Shown here: in pieces, positions 46,589 through 54,893 of the stretch
How positions within the stretch are numbered: the stretch's first letter is position 1
Layout of the letters: every line of letters begins with the position of its first letter
Assembly: GCF_000613345.1 (NCBI RefSeq)
Contig: NZ_BAIS01000001.1
Coordinates: forward strand, 106,959-170,958
DNA: 64,000 bases
Reading direction: 5' to 3'
Origin: Prevotella disiens JCM 6334 = ATCC 29426
GTDB taxonomy: Bacteria; Bacteroidota; Bacteroidia; Bacteroidales; Bacteroidaceae
Program-made: the position numbers and the translations under genes
Notes under the pieces: model-generated
What the model saw: the letters and a program-made list of their open reading frames with translations, nothing else
Databases searched by the model: none
What the model was told of the DNA's origin: nothing

Positions 46589-48685
46589 CTATCGTTTTAT
46601 GAACTTTTTATGGTTGCGAATGTAGATACCACAAGGCAAAAGATTTTCGTTTGTACCTGCAAAACGACCATCTAAATAATAAATCTTATTATCGTTGTGC
46701 AACGTTAGCGTGTCTTCCACCTGTTCAATTCCTGCTGCTGCTTTCTTCAAAACTTCCTTTAAACCCTCGTAAACATCAATTTGTCCGTAGCCATAAAGAT
46801 TGTTCGGATAAGAAAGCGAAGCGTCATAATGCGTGCAAGTCTTACTAAACACATCGAAACAATCCTCTGGTGTTAGCCGTGGATAGCTTGAAGCCAAAGA
46901 GCAATGGCTCCTGCAATGATAGGCGACGACATTGAAGTGCCCCCATTGCTGTTCCAAGCATAGGTTTTACCATTGAAAGGGAAGTGTTTTACATCAGAAC
47001 CCAGCTCGCCAACGTTGTCGGGATTGTTGATAAAGAAACTACTATAAGCCGAAATTATGTTTTGTCCAGGAGCCATAACATCAGGTTTCGTACGCCCATC
47101 AAGGGTTGGTCCTACACTCGAAAACGATGTTCTACGTCCGTCAGTACCTTTATTATAGTCTTTCCATACACCTAAATAATTGTAAAAGCCACGCCTATAA
47201 GCCGTTGCACCCACCGAAATAACACGTCTTGCACTCGAAGGCGAGTGAACACTGTGGCTATTATCGCCTGCTTTAAGTTGCGGATTCAACTCATTAGGCA
47301 ACAAATATCCACTCAATCGGTAAAGGTTTACGGCTGCATCTACACCCACTATCTCCAATGAAAGCGGCACATTGTGCCTAAATCGGGCTTGCTTATAAGC
47401 ATAATATCGTATGCCATTTCATTCGAATTGTAGCTTGAACGATAAGCCAACATACGATAAATGTATTTCTGTTTGCCTATTACGATAGAATCTTCCAACA
47501 AAAAATCCTTGCTTTCTACTATCTTTTGCGTTGGAATTTCAAAGAAAAATGGATTTGTTCTGTCAGCATAAACCGCAAAACGGAACGTAAAAGGTTGGTC
47601 GCTTTTCAGTGTAAACGAAGCTCTTTCTTTACCTCCTAAAACGAAAGCCCCACTACTTTCCACACCTTTGGGTTTGTTAATGTAGTTCACCCAATCGGCA
47701 CTATTACCTGCCGAAGCCACAATGATATGTCCAGGTCCCACCAATTTGTCAAGCATCTCATAATAAAGCTGGTCATAACCTTGGAAATCCTCGTGTCCGC
47801 CTTCACTAAAATTAATGACACAGGGCTTGTTTTGACGGTCGGCATAGTCGAAAATATACTTAAAACCGAGCGCATCAGTAGCGTAAGTGTATTTGTAATA
47901 ATTCTTTTTATCAATCAATTGTATGTTACTACCTACGGCATTTGCCACCATAACAATGTCCGATTCATAAGCCATACCACGATAAGACTCACTTTCGCAT
48001 CGCCTTCTGCCCCACTTCCTGCTGCTATTCCTGCCGTATGTGTACCGTGTGTTTCTATCAAACCATCGAAAGAACGTCCTATTTTCATCAACTCTTGTTG
48101 GCTATGATAGTCGCGACCAACAGGCAAACTCGTATTCAACGTGTCGGTAGAGAGTTGGTCCCACAAGGCTTTTATGCGGTATTCACTCATATCAACACTG
48201 TAAAACGTAGGGTGAGTAAGGTCGAAACCAACGTCTTGAACCCCCACTACAACGCCTTTACCCGTATATTTTTGCGGTAATTGACGTCCCTCATAAACCT
48301 GTAAAGCATTGATAAACAGCTTGGTAGTATCCATTTGCACCTCATTAGACCTGCCCGCTTCTATGCGCAAAACATTCTGTTGATTGGAAAGAGCAGCAAT
48401 TTTATCCAACGGAATAGAGAGAATGTAAACATTTCCCACCTTTGCCAACACTTCACACCCAAAGTTTTGAATGGTTTTTTCAGCGTCATTGCTAAATTTA
48501 GCAAAGGCTGTCAACGTTCTATTTTCGGGATTTCGGGTGATAGAAGGTGCTTTCCTTGTTTCTACAATTACCTCCGTAACCGCTTCACGCACCAACGGAG
48601 AGAGCTTTAAATAGTTAGGTCGCTGGGCATAAACACCCACTACAAGCAACAAAAGCAACTGTAATAATATGATTTTTTTCATCAT
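46589..48685 (-). pseudogene. Secreted S8 (subtilisin-like) serine protease, broken by three frameshifts
   Basis: Read on the minus strand, four consecutive frames together encode one protein of about 698 residues. Frame 1 has a signal peptide, the catalytic Asp in GVQDVGFDLTHP and the catalytic His in ETHGTHTAGIAAGSG. Frame 2 has the oxyanion region IIVASAGNSADW. Frame 3 has the catalytic Ser in GGTSMSSPIIAGAIAL. Frame 4 has a C-terminal tail YYLDGRFAG...CGIYIRNHKKF. Shifts lie near 47985-47996, at 47372-47373 and near 46884-46889. Each is repaired by adding one base. The catalytic triad residues themselves are intact, so decay is recent or the shifts are sequencing errors. Confidence 0.85.
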
Positions 48686-48855
48686 TTCTTCTTCAATAAT
48701 ATTTGATTTATGACTACAAAGAAAAGGTTTTTTTTTGAATTAAGCAAATATTGACAATAATTCAAGTCTTCTTGCGTTTCCTTTGTGTATGAAACTATTC
48801 TCAAAAGCAAAGAAAGATAGTTGTAAAAGTAACCCTTCACAATTAAATTAAGTAT

Positions 48856-50331
48856 ATGAAAAAAGCCAGTTGGCATAAACATCATAAATGGTTCGGAATA
48901 GTATTGAGCTTTTTCCTCATCATGTTCTGCCTTTCGGGCATCGTGTTAAACCACCCAATATTGTTCGATTCAGTGAACATTAGTAGAACTCATTTGCCCC
49001 AGACCTACCGCTATGAAGCTTGGAACAATGGACTTTTAAGAGGTACAATTGCCTGGAACAATAAAATTCTAATCTATGGCAACAATGGTATTTGGCTAAC
49101 TGACTCTACAAAGAAGAGTATTAAGAATTTCAATCAAGGTCTCCCGCAAGGTGTAGACCATCGGAATATTCGGGCAATGTGCCTCACTCCTTCGGGAAAG
49201 CTGTTTGCTGTAGGGCAATACGGACTTTATTTGTTAGGCGCAAACAACGTTTGGCACGAAATAAACTTAGATAAAAGTGAGGGCGAACGTTTAGTAGATA
49301 TTACTCAAAAGGATGGAAAACTCGTGGTAGCAAGTAGGTCGAACCTATTTTTAGCCACAAAACCCTATCATAAATTTGAAAAAATAACCTTGCAACCAGC
49401 CAACAACGATGACCATAAAGTCTCACTTTTCAGAACAATATGGTCGCTTCATAGTGGCGAACTCTTTGGATTTGTTGGAAAAATCGTTGTTGATTGCATA
49501 GCCTTAGTGCTTCTTTTACTAACTTTTACAGGTTTTTTCTATTGGTTTGCACCACATTTAGGCAAGAAATACATGCGGTTAGCACAACACATCTTCATAC
49601 CTTTGCACAACAAAATAGGAATATGGAGTATCGGTTTCACCTTGTTTCTTTGTCTGACAGGTTGGTTTCTACGTCCACCAGGCTTAATAGCAATTGCATC
49701 GGGGCGCATTACTGCATTGCCTTTCACGACAATGGACAATCCCAATCCATGGAACGACAACTTGCGAGGCATTAGATACGACAATGAAAAGGGCGATTGG
49801 CTCCTTTCAACAGCAAATGGTTTCTACGCCATGAAGTCGCTTTCCGACCAGCCCATAGCCGAAATTCATCAACCCAACGTGAGTGTTATGGGCATAAACG
49901 TTATGGAGCAAAGGACAAATGGAGAGTGGTTAATAGGTTCGTTCAGTGGACTTTACGTTTGGAAAAGAGCAAATGGAAACATCAAAGACTATTTTACAAA
50001 TAGAAAACCTGCACCTATCAAAGGAATACCGATAAGCGAACACGCTATAAGCGGATATGCTAAAGATTTTGAAACAAACAATGGAGCAGTTGATTACTAT
50101 AAAGGAACAAAGGCTATCGCTATGCCTAACGGAATGAAAGCCTTACCTATGTCGCTTAGAAACGTTTGCGTGGAAGTGCATACAGGTCGCATTTACACAT
50201 TCTTAGGCATGGGAACAATCTTCTATATCAGCATCATGGGATTGGCTTTGGCTTGGTGTTTGTGGTCGGGGTGGAAGGTTAGAAGAAGAAAACGCAAATC
50301 AAGAAAGGATAAATTACACAGCTTTTGCTGA
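48856..50331 (+). CDS. PepSY-associated transmembrane protein
   Basis: A 491-residue inner-membrane protein. The N-terminal helix KWFGIVLSFFLIMFCLSGIVLNHP is the typical first PepSY_TM segment with its histidine cluster (HKHHKWFG). A periplasmic domain of about 170 residues with beta-propeller-like WLTDSTKK/LYLLGANN repeats follows. Then come three central helices (HSGELFGFVGKIVVDCIALVLLLLTFTGF and others), a second periplasmic domain and a last helix with a basic tail. Relatives act in iron acquisition or ferric/haem reduction. A similar role is inferred, but no receptor gene is adjacent. Confidence 0.8.
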   Translation: MKKASWHKHHKWFGIVLSFFLIMFCLSGIVLNHPILFDSVNISRTHLPQTYRYEAWNNGLLRGTIAWNNKILIYGNNGIWLTDSTKKSIKNFNQGLPQGVDHRNIRAMCLTPSGKLFAVGQYGLYLLGANNVWHEINLDKSEGERLVDITQKDGKLVVASRSNLFLATKPYHKFEKITLQPANNDDHKVSLFRTIWSLHSGELFGFVGKIVVDCIALVLLLLTFTGFFYWFAPHLGKKYMRLAQHIFIPLHNKIGIWSIGFTLFLCLTGWFLRPPGLIAIASGRITALPFTTMDNPNPWNDNLRGIRYDNEKGDWLLSTANGFYAMKSLSDQPIAEIHQPNVSVMGINVMEQRTNGEWLIGSFSGLYVWKRANGNIKDYFTNRKPAPIKGIPISEHAISGYAKDFETNNGAVDYYKGTKAIAMPNGMKALPMSLRNVCVEVHTGRIYTFLGMGTIFYISIMGLALAWCLWSGWKVRRRKRKSRKDKLHSFC

Positions 50332-50419
50332 CAAAGGGAGTATGTATAGAAAAATATTTTATACGAATCAAAAGCGTATCATGAAATCTGAGTAAATCAT
50401 TTGAAGTCAAATAAAATAT

Positions 50420-50500
50420 AAAAGAGCCTATTTTGGAGTCCAAAATAGGCTCTTTTGAGGCTCAAAATAGGCACTTTTGATGTTCAAAACAATAGGTTTT
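50420..50500. repeat. Modular intergenic repeat, locus E (most regular copy)
   Basis: AAAAGAGCCTATTTTG, gagtc, CAAAATAGGCTCTTTTG, aggct, CAAAATAGGCACTTTTG, atgtt, CAAAACAATAGGTTTT. The unit is 17 bp and each spacer is 5 bp, giving an exact 22-bp period. Modules 1 and 2 form a perfect 16-bp inverted repeat. It lies between codirectional genes (PepSY-TM and fabD). Confidence 0.85.
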
Positions 50501-50553
50501 ATATTTTCAGAAAAAACTTTAGTAGCTTATACTATAATGTGAACAGGTTGAAA

Positions 50554-50585
50554 TTTGCGAGTTTCATATTATTATTGTACTTTTG
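50554..50585 (+). promoter_or_regulatory. Promoter of fabD
   Basis: TTTG (50554-50557), 20-bp spacer, TACTTTTG (50578-50585). The start codon is 36 bp further on. Confidence 0.72.
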
Positions 50586-50621
50586 TAGCCTAAAGATAAT
50601 TAAAAAGAAGAATTTAAAGTA

Positions 50622-51509
50622 ATGAAAGCATTTGTATTCCCAGGTCAGGGTTCACAGTTTGTTGGTATGGGCAAAGACCTATACGACACCAACCCTTTAG
50701 CAAAAGAATTGTTTGATAAAGCCGATGCCATTCTTGGTTTCAAAATAACAGATATTATGTTTGCTGGAACAGACGAACAGTTGAAGCAAACGAATGTTAC
50801 TCAACCTGCAGTTTTCCTTCATAGTGTAATTTCAGCACTCTGCTTAGGCGATGAATTTAAACCTGAAATGGTTGCAGGACACTCTCTTGGTGAGTTCTCT
50901 GCATTAGTAGCAGCTGGCGCATTGTCGTTTGAAGATGGTTTGAAACTCGTTGCTTTGCGTGCGAATTGCATGCAAAAGGCTTGCGAATTAAACCCTGGCA
51001 CAATGGCTGCAATCATTGGTGTAGCCGATGAAAAAGTAGTTGAAATTTGCGAACAAGTAACAAACGAAGGCAAAATGGTTGTTGCTGCCAACTTTAATTG
51101 CCCTGGTCAGTTGGTTATTTCAGGTTCAAAAGAAGGTATCGATGCTGCTTGCGAACTGTTGAAAGCTGCTGGTGCAAAGCGTGCATTGCCTTTGAAAGTG
51201 GGCGGAGCATTCCACTCTCCATTCATGCAATCGGCAAAAGATGAGTTGCAAGCAGGTATCGAAGCTACCAATATTGCTGCTCCTAAATGTGCAGTTTACC
51301 AGAATGTTGATGCTAAACCACATACTGACCCAGCAGAAATTAAGGCAAACCTCATTGCACAGCTTACTTCAAGTGTTCGTTGGACAGCAAGTGTACAGAA
51401 TATGATAGCCGATGGTGCAACAGAATTTGTAGAATGTGGTCCAGGAAAGGCTTTGCAAGGCATGATAGGAAGAATAGATAAGGGCGTAAACGCTCATGGT
51501 GTAGAATAA
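50622..51509 (+). CDS. fabD: Malonyl-CoA:acyl carrier protein transacylase
   Basis: Loads malonate onto ACP for fatty-acid synthesis. The 295 residues have the N-terminal FPGQGSQFVGMGKDLYD, the nucleophile Ser88 in AGHSLGEFSALVAAGAL, the malonyl-binding Arg in LVALRANCMQ, and the catalytic His in VGGAFHSPFM. It stands alone, away from other fab genes, with a strong Bacteroidota promoter directly upstream. Confidence 0.96.
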   Translation: MKAFVFPGQGSQFVGMGKDLYDTNPLAKELFDKADAILGFKITDIMFAGTDEQLKQTNVTQPAVFLHSVISALCLGDEFKPEMVAGHSLGEFSALVAAGALSFEDGLKLVALRANCMQKACELNPGTMAAIIGVADEKVVEICEQVTNEGKMVVAANFNCPGQLVISGSKEGIDAACELLKAAGAKRALPLKVGGAFHSPFMQSAKDELQAGIEATNIAAPKCAVYQNVDAKPHTDPAEIKANLIAQLTSSVRWTASVQNMIADGATEFVECGPGKALQGMIGRIDKGVNAHGVE

Positions 51510-51568
51510 TTTTCTGATATTTACAGACGTAATAAGGTAAATTTTCTACCTCAATAATTTTCATGTAG

Positions 51569-51667
51569 GGACACAAACCCCTGTATTTCTACTGGTTATA
51601 CTCGGCAGCGAGATAATCAAAATGCCCGCAAGGTTAGAAGGAAGTACTGGGTATTGTGTCCTTTTTT
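51569..51667 (+). ncRNA. Candidate structured RNA (pseudoknot-capable) before the amylase operon
   Basis: Closed by GGACACAA (51569-51576) pairing with TTGTGTCC (51654-51661), with ACCC/GGGT extending it and a T6 run after it. Inside, GTATTTCT (51583-51590) pairs with GGAAGTAC (51640-51647), including two G-U pairs. A third helix has GGTTAT/ATAATC extended by CTC/GAG around loop GGCAGC (51604-51609). Its GGCA can pair with TGCC at 51623-51626, making a pseudoknot. It resembles a riboswitch-terminator or small RNA; I cannot match it to a known class. Confidence 0.5.
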
Positions 51668-51714
51668 ATTTGATAAAATGGGGGTTAACCCATAATTTAA
51701 GCTCATAATATTGC

Positions 51715-51736
51715 GGTGGTAATTGTTAGAACCACC
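51715..51736 (+). promoter_or_regulatory. Hairpin just before the amylase start codon
   Basis: GGTGGT (51715-51720) pairs with ACCACC (51731-51736), ending 20 nt before the ATG. It could affect translation initiation together with the upstream RNA structure. Confidence 0.45.
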
Positions 51737-51756
51737 TTAAAGATAAATCCAACCTA

Positions 51757-53433
51757 ATGAAATTAGTAATATATCAAGTATTTACACGCATTTTTGGCAA
51801 CAAGAATACCCATAGAAAAAGGCATGGTACGCTTGCTGAAAATGGAGTTGGAAAGATGAACGATTTTGATTTGGCAACATTAAATCAAATCAAATCCCTC
51901 GGTGCAAATACAATTTGGTACACGGGAATCCTACGCCATGCTACTTGCACTGACTACAGTTCGTTCGGTATTCCACGCCAAACGCCTCGTGTGGTAAAAG
52001 GTTTGGCAGGTTCGCCCTATGCTATTACCGATTATTACGATATTGACCCCGATATTGCGGAGAACGTTTCGGAACGTATGAACGAGTTTACAGACTTGGT
52101 AAAACGCACGCATAAGGTTGGATTAAAGGTGATTATCGATTTTGTTCCAAACCATGTAGCACGCGAATATAAAAGTATTTGCAAGCCAAAAGGTGTAAAA
52201 GATTTGGGTGAAACCGATGATACGAAAAAGCATTTTGATGCGAATAATAACTTTTATTATTGTCCGAATGAAGCGTTAGATACCTCTGCTATCCCGCAAC
52301 CTTATGGTTTTACCGATTCGGAATACATAGAAACAGTGGCAAGATGCACTGGGAATGATAAATTTGACGCACACCCTCAAGCCAACGATTGGTACGAAAC
52401 AGTCAAACTGAACTATGGTATTGACTATTGTGATTGGGGCGGAAGAAGTACGCACTATATGCCAATTCCCGATACTTGGCACAAAATGACTGATATATTG
52501 TTATTCTGGGCAGAGAAAGGAGTGGACGGTTTTCGATGCGATATGGCTGAAATGGTGCCACCAGAGTTTTGGAAATATGCCACCAAAAAGGTGAAAGCAC
52601 AATTCCCAAACATTGTTTTCATAGGTGAAGTGTACGACCCTCAACAATATAGAACTTACATTTCATCGGGCTTCAACTACCTTTACGACAAAGTTGGTAT
52701 GTACGATTGTTTACGAGATGTAATGTGTGGCAATCGCCCAGCATATACTATTTCACAACAATGGCAGGCAACTGACGATATAAAAGACAATATGTTGTAC
52801 TTTCTTGAGAACCATGACGAGCAACGTATAGCGTCCGATTTCTTTGCAAAAGATATGAAACGAGGCATTCCTGCAATGCTTGTTTCTGCACTATTGCAAA
52901 CCAATCCTGTTATGATTTATGCTGGGCAAGAGTTTGGCGAAGAAGGTATGGACGAGGAAGGTTTCTCGGGTAAAGACGGAAGGACTACGATTTTCGATTA
53001 TTGGTGTGTCGATTCAATTTATAAGGGTTATTATAATCGGACGAAATTGACTCAAGAACAGAAGCAATTGGAGCAGACTTACCAAGCTATTTTGCAGTGT
53101 TCAAACCAAGAAGAAGCTATTTCTAAAGGCAAAAGTTTCGACTTAATGTATGCCAATATGGGCAGTGATAAGATAGATAGTAACAAGATTTTTGCTTTCA
53201 TTCGTAAGTATAAAGATTCTGTTTTGCTGGTTGTCGCAAACTTTTCTGATAGTGAAAAAGCAATAGAACTGAATGTTCCGCAACATGCTTTCGATTATCT
53301 TGAAATGAAAGAGCAAGAAGTTTTAGCAGAAGATTTGCTTAGTAAAGAAGAATTTTCAATTACTTTTAAAGCCGAAAAGCCTATCCCAATAAGTGTAAAA
53401 GGTAATTATGGACGAATTTTAAAGTTAAAGTAA
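51757..53433 (+). CDS. GH13 alpha-amylase family enzyme, cytoplasmic
   Basis: A (beta/alpha)8 glycosidase of 558 residues without a signal peptide. The four conserved regions are present: DFVPNH (128-133), GFRCDMAEM with nucleophile Asp262, GEVYDP with acid/base Glu291, and ENHDE (351-355) with transition-state stabiliser Asp354. A small C-terminal beta domain follows. It probably acts on intracellular maltooligosaccharides or glycogen; exact linkage and reaction are not deducible. It is the first gene of a run of closely spaced genes; the next start overlaps its stop (TAATG). Confidence 0.9.
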   Translation: MKLVIYQVFTRIFGNKNTHRKRHGTLAENGVGKMNDFDLATLNQIKSLGANTIWYTGILRHATCTDYSSFGIPRQTPRVVKGLAGSPYAITDYYDIDPDIAENVSERMNEFTDLVKRTHKVGLKVIIDFVPNHVAREYKSICKPKGVKDLGETDDTKKHFDANNNFYYCPNEALDTSAIPQPYGFTDSEYIETVARCTGNDKFDAHPQANDWYETVKLNYGIDYCDWGGRSTHYMPIPDTWHKMTDILLFWAEKGVDGFRCDMAEMVPPEFWKYATKKVKAQFPNIVFIGEVYDPQQYRTYISSGFNYLYDKVGMYDCLRDVMCGNRPAYTISQQWQATDDIKDNMLYFLENHDEQRIASDFFAKDMKRGIPAMLVSALLQTNPVMIYAGQEFGEEGMDEEGFSGKDGRTTIFDYWCVDSIYKGYYNRTKLTQEQKQLEQTYQAILQCSNQEEAISKGKSFDLMYANMGSDKIDSNKIFAFIRKYKDSVLLVVANFSDSEKAIELNVPQHAFDYLEMKEQEVLAEDLLSKEEFSITFKAEKPIPISVKGNYGRILKLK

Positions 53434-53903
53434 TGGAGACAGATTATATCTTTAATGAGCATAATAAGGAGGAATTTCCACCTGCTCACACCGCAGAACA
53501 TCTTTTAAACCAACTTATGGGGCGCATATTTGGGGCGGAAAGAAGCAAGAATGCACACATTGAGCGAAAGAAAAGTAAGATGACTTTCCTCTTAGACCAT
53601 AAGCCTTTGCGCAAAGAAGAAAAGGCTATTGAAGACGAAATGAACCGACTAATCGAGTTGGATATGCCGATAACTTACGAACTTGCCGACCGTAACGAAT
53701 TGCCAGAGGGAGTATCTTTAGACCGATTACCCGAAGATGCAAGCGAAAAAATACGCCTTGTTCGTATCGGAGATTATGATGTTTGTCCTTGCATTGGCAA
53801 ACATGTACGTTCAACAGCACAGATTGGACGTTTTGAAATGTTAGGAACGAATTGGGACGAGCATGCCCGTTCGTTTAGAATACGTTTTAAAGTAATTCCA
53901 TAA
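53433..53903 (+). CDS. AlaX-like trans-editing domain protein (threonyl/alanyl-tRNA SAD domain)
   Basis: A 156-residue stand-alone second-additional-domain protein. The zinc ligands are His19 and His23 in PAHTAEHLLNQ and Cys120 and His124 in YDVCPCIGKHVRSTAQIG. Such proteins hydrolyse mischarged Ser- or Gly-tRNA(Ala), or act on Thr-type tRNAs. At this length it lacks the AlaX N-terminal barrel, so substrate specificity is open. Its ATG overlaps the amylase stop by one base, so translation is coupled. Confidence 0.85.
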   Translation: METDYIFNEHNKEEFPPAHTAEHLLNQLMGRIFGAERSKNAHIERKKSKMTFLLDHKPLRKEEKAIEDEMNRLIELDMPITYELADRNELPEGVSLDRLPEDASEKIRLVRIGDYDVCPCIGKHVRSTAQIGRFEMLGTNWDEHARSFRIRFKVIP

Positions 53904-53917
53904 CCGTTTAAAAGAAG

Positions 53918-54493
53918 ATGAAAAAGCAAAGAACTGACGAGGAAATGATGTGGAAAAAGCTATCCTCAGAATATATTATTCAACGTCCATGGCTTACGGC
54001 TCGGTGCGACAAAGTGGAACTTCCGAACGGAACAGTACACGATGAATACTATGTTTTGGAATACCCTACATGGATAAACGTGGTAGCTGAAACCGAAGAA
54101 GGTATGCTTGTATTAGAACGACAATATCGTCATGGGCTGCAAATCGTATCGACTGAAACGTGTGCAGGGTGTGTCGAAGAGGGTGAAACACCCTTAGAAG
54201 CAGCAAAAAGAGAATTGGAAGAAGAAACAGGATATACTGGTGGAACATGGGAAGAACTCATGGTGGTGTCGCCAAACCCAAGCATCATGAACAATTTATG
54301 CTATTGTTTCTTAGCCCGTGGAGTGCGTCTTACATCGCCAACTCATTTCGATAAGACAGAAGATATTGAGAGTTTCTTGCGAACCAAACAGCAAACGTAC
54401 GAAATGTTGCTACAAGGAGAGTTTAAACAAGCTATGATGGCAGCTCCATTGTGGAAGTATTTCACACTTTATTGTAAGGATATTGTACGATGA
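53918..54493 (+). CDS. Nudix hydrolase (ADP-ribose pyrophosphatase-like)
   Basis: A 191-residue protein with a complete Nudix box, GCVEEGETPLEAAKRELEEETGYTGG, matching G-x5-E-x7-REUxEExGU. Upstream, LVLERQYRHGLQIVSTETCAG resembles the ADP-ribose/NDP-sugar branch. It lies 14 bp after the AlaX gene and overlaps the next gene by 4 bp (ATGA). The substrate is probably a nucleoside diphosphate derivative. Confidence 0.9.
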   Translation: MKKQRTDEEMMWKKLSSEYIIQRPWLTARCDKVELPNGTVHDEYYVLEYPTWINVVAETEEGMLVLERQYRHGLQIVSTETCAGCVEEGETPLEAAKRELEEETGYTGGTWEELMVVSPNPSIMNNLCYCFLARGVRLTSPTHFDKTEDIESFLRTKQQTYEMLLQGEFKQAMMAAPLWKYFTLYCKDIVR

Positions 54494-54735
54494 TAAGCAG
54501 GGATAGTATCGAGGCAGCCTATTGTTTTTTGCATCAAAAGTATCGTGTTTACGAGTTCTCAACGAGCGAAACGCAACGCGATGACATTGAGTTTGCCATT
54601 GCATCGTATGTAGACGGCATGAACAAAGCACTGTATTTGGAACTTGCCAAGAGCAGAAAAGAGTTCCTTTTAAACCATGTTTCGTTTGCCAAAGACATGG
54701 AAGAAGCCATAAAAGCATTAGAAGCAAAATTATAA
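54490..54735 (+). CDS. Small conserved-looking protein of unknown function (81 aa)
   Basis: MISRDSIEAAYCFLHQKYRV... is predicted to be mostly alpha-helical, with alternating charged and aliphatic residues and no membrane segment or cysteine pair. It is translationally coupled to the Nudix gene (ATGA) and followed 4 bp later by a 45-codon gene. Codon usage and spacing support a real gene. I do not recognise its family. Confidence 0.72.
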   Translation: MISRDSIEAAYCFLHQKYRVYEFSTSETQRDDIEFAIASYVDGMNKALYLELAKSRKEFLLNHVSFAKDMEEAIKALEAKL

Positions 54736-54739
54736 AACT

Positions 54740-54877
54740 ATGGATTTTAATAAAGTACAAGACGAAAATCGTCGTGCAGAGCTTATCAGAGTGATTGAGC
54801 ATTCGGTAGAAAAATTGACTTTACCAGAGTTGGAAGCACTCTATTACGACTTAATTTCAAAGGATTATATACGCTAA
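54740..54877 (+). CDS. Very small protein of unknown function (45 aa)
   Basis: A 45-codon frame beginning MDFNKVQDENRRAELI and ending LYYDLISKDYIR. The composition is that of an amphipathic helical protein (ENRRAELIRVIEHSVEKL, then PELEALYYDLIS). It starts 4 bp after the stop of the 81-residue gene and ends 16 bp before the MATE gene, so it fills the operon without a gap. Tight spacing is the main evidence for reality; function unknown. Confidence 0.68.
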   Translation: MDFNKVQDENRRAELIRVIEHSVEKLTLPELEALYYDLISKDYIR

Positions 54878-54893
54878 AAAGTTTCAGAACAAC

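Noticed and set aside
50420..50500. Possible CRISPR array formed by the 17-bp modules
   Set aside because: Spacers are only 5-6 bp, modules alternate in orientation, copies are dispersed and no cas gene is nearby.
51622..51634. Resemblance of CCCGCAAGG to a conserved block of twister-sister ribozymes
   Set aside because: Only nine bases match. The remaining conserved strands and the cleavage region are not found, and GCAA is a common tetraloop.
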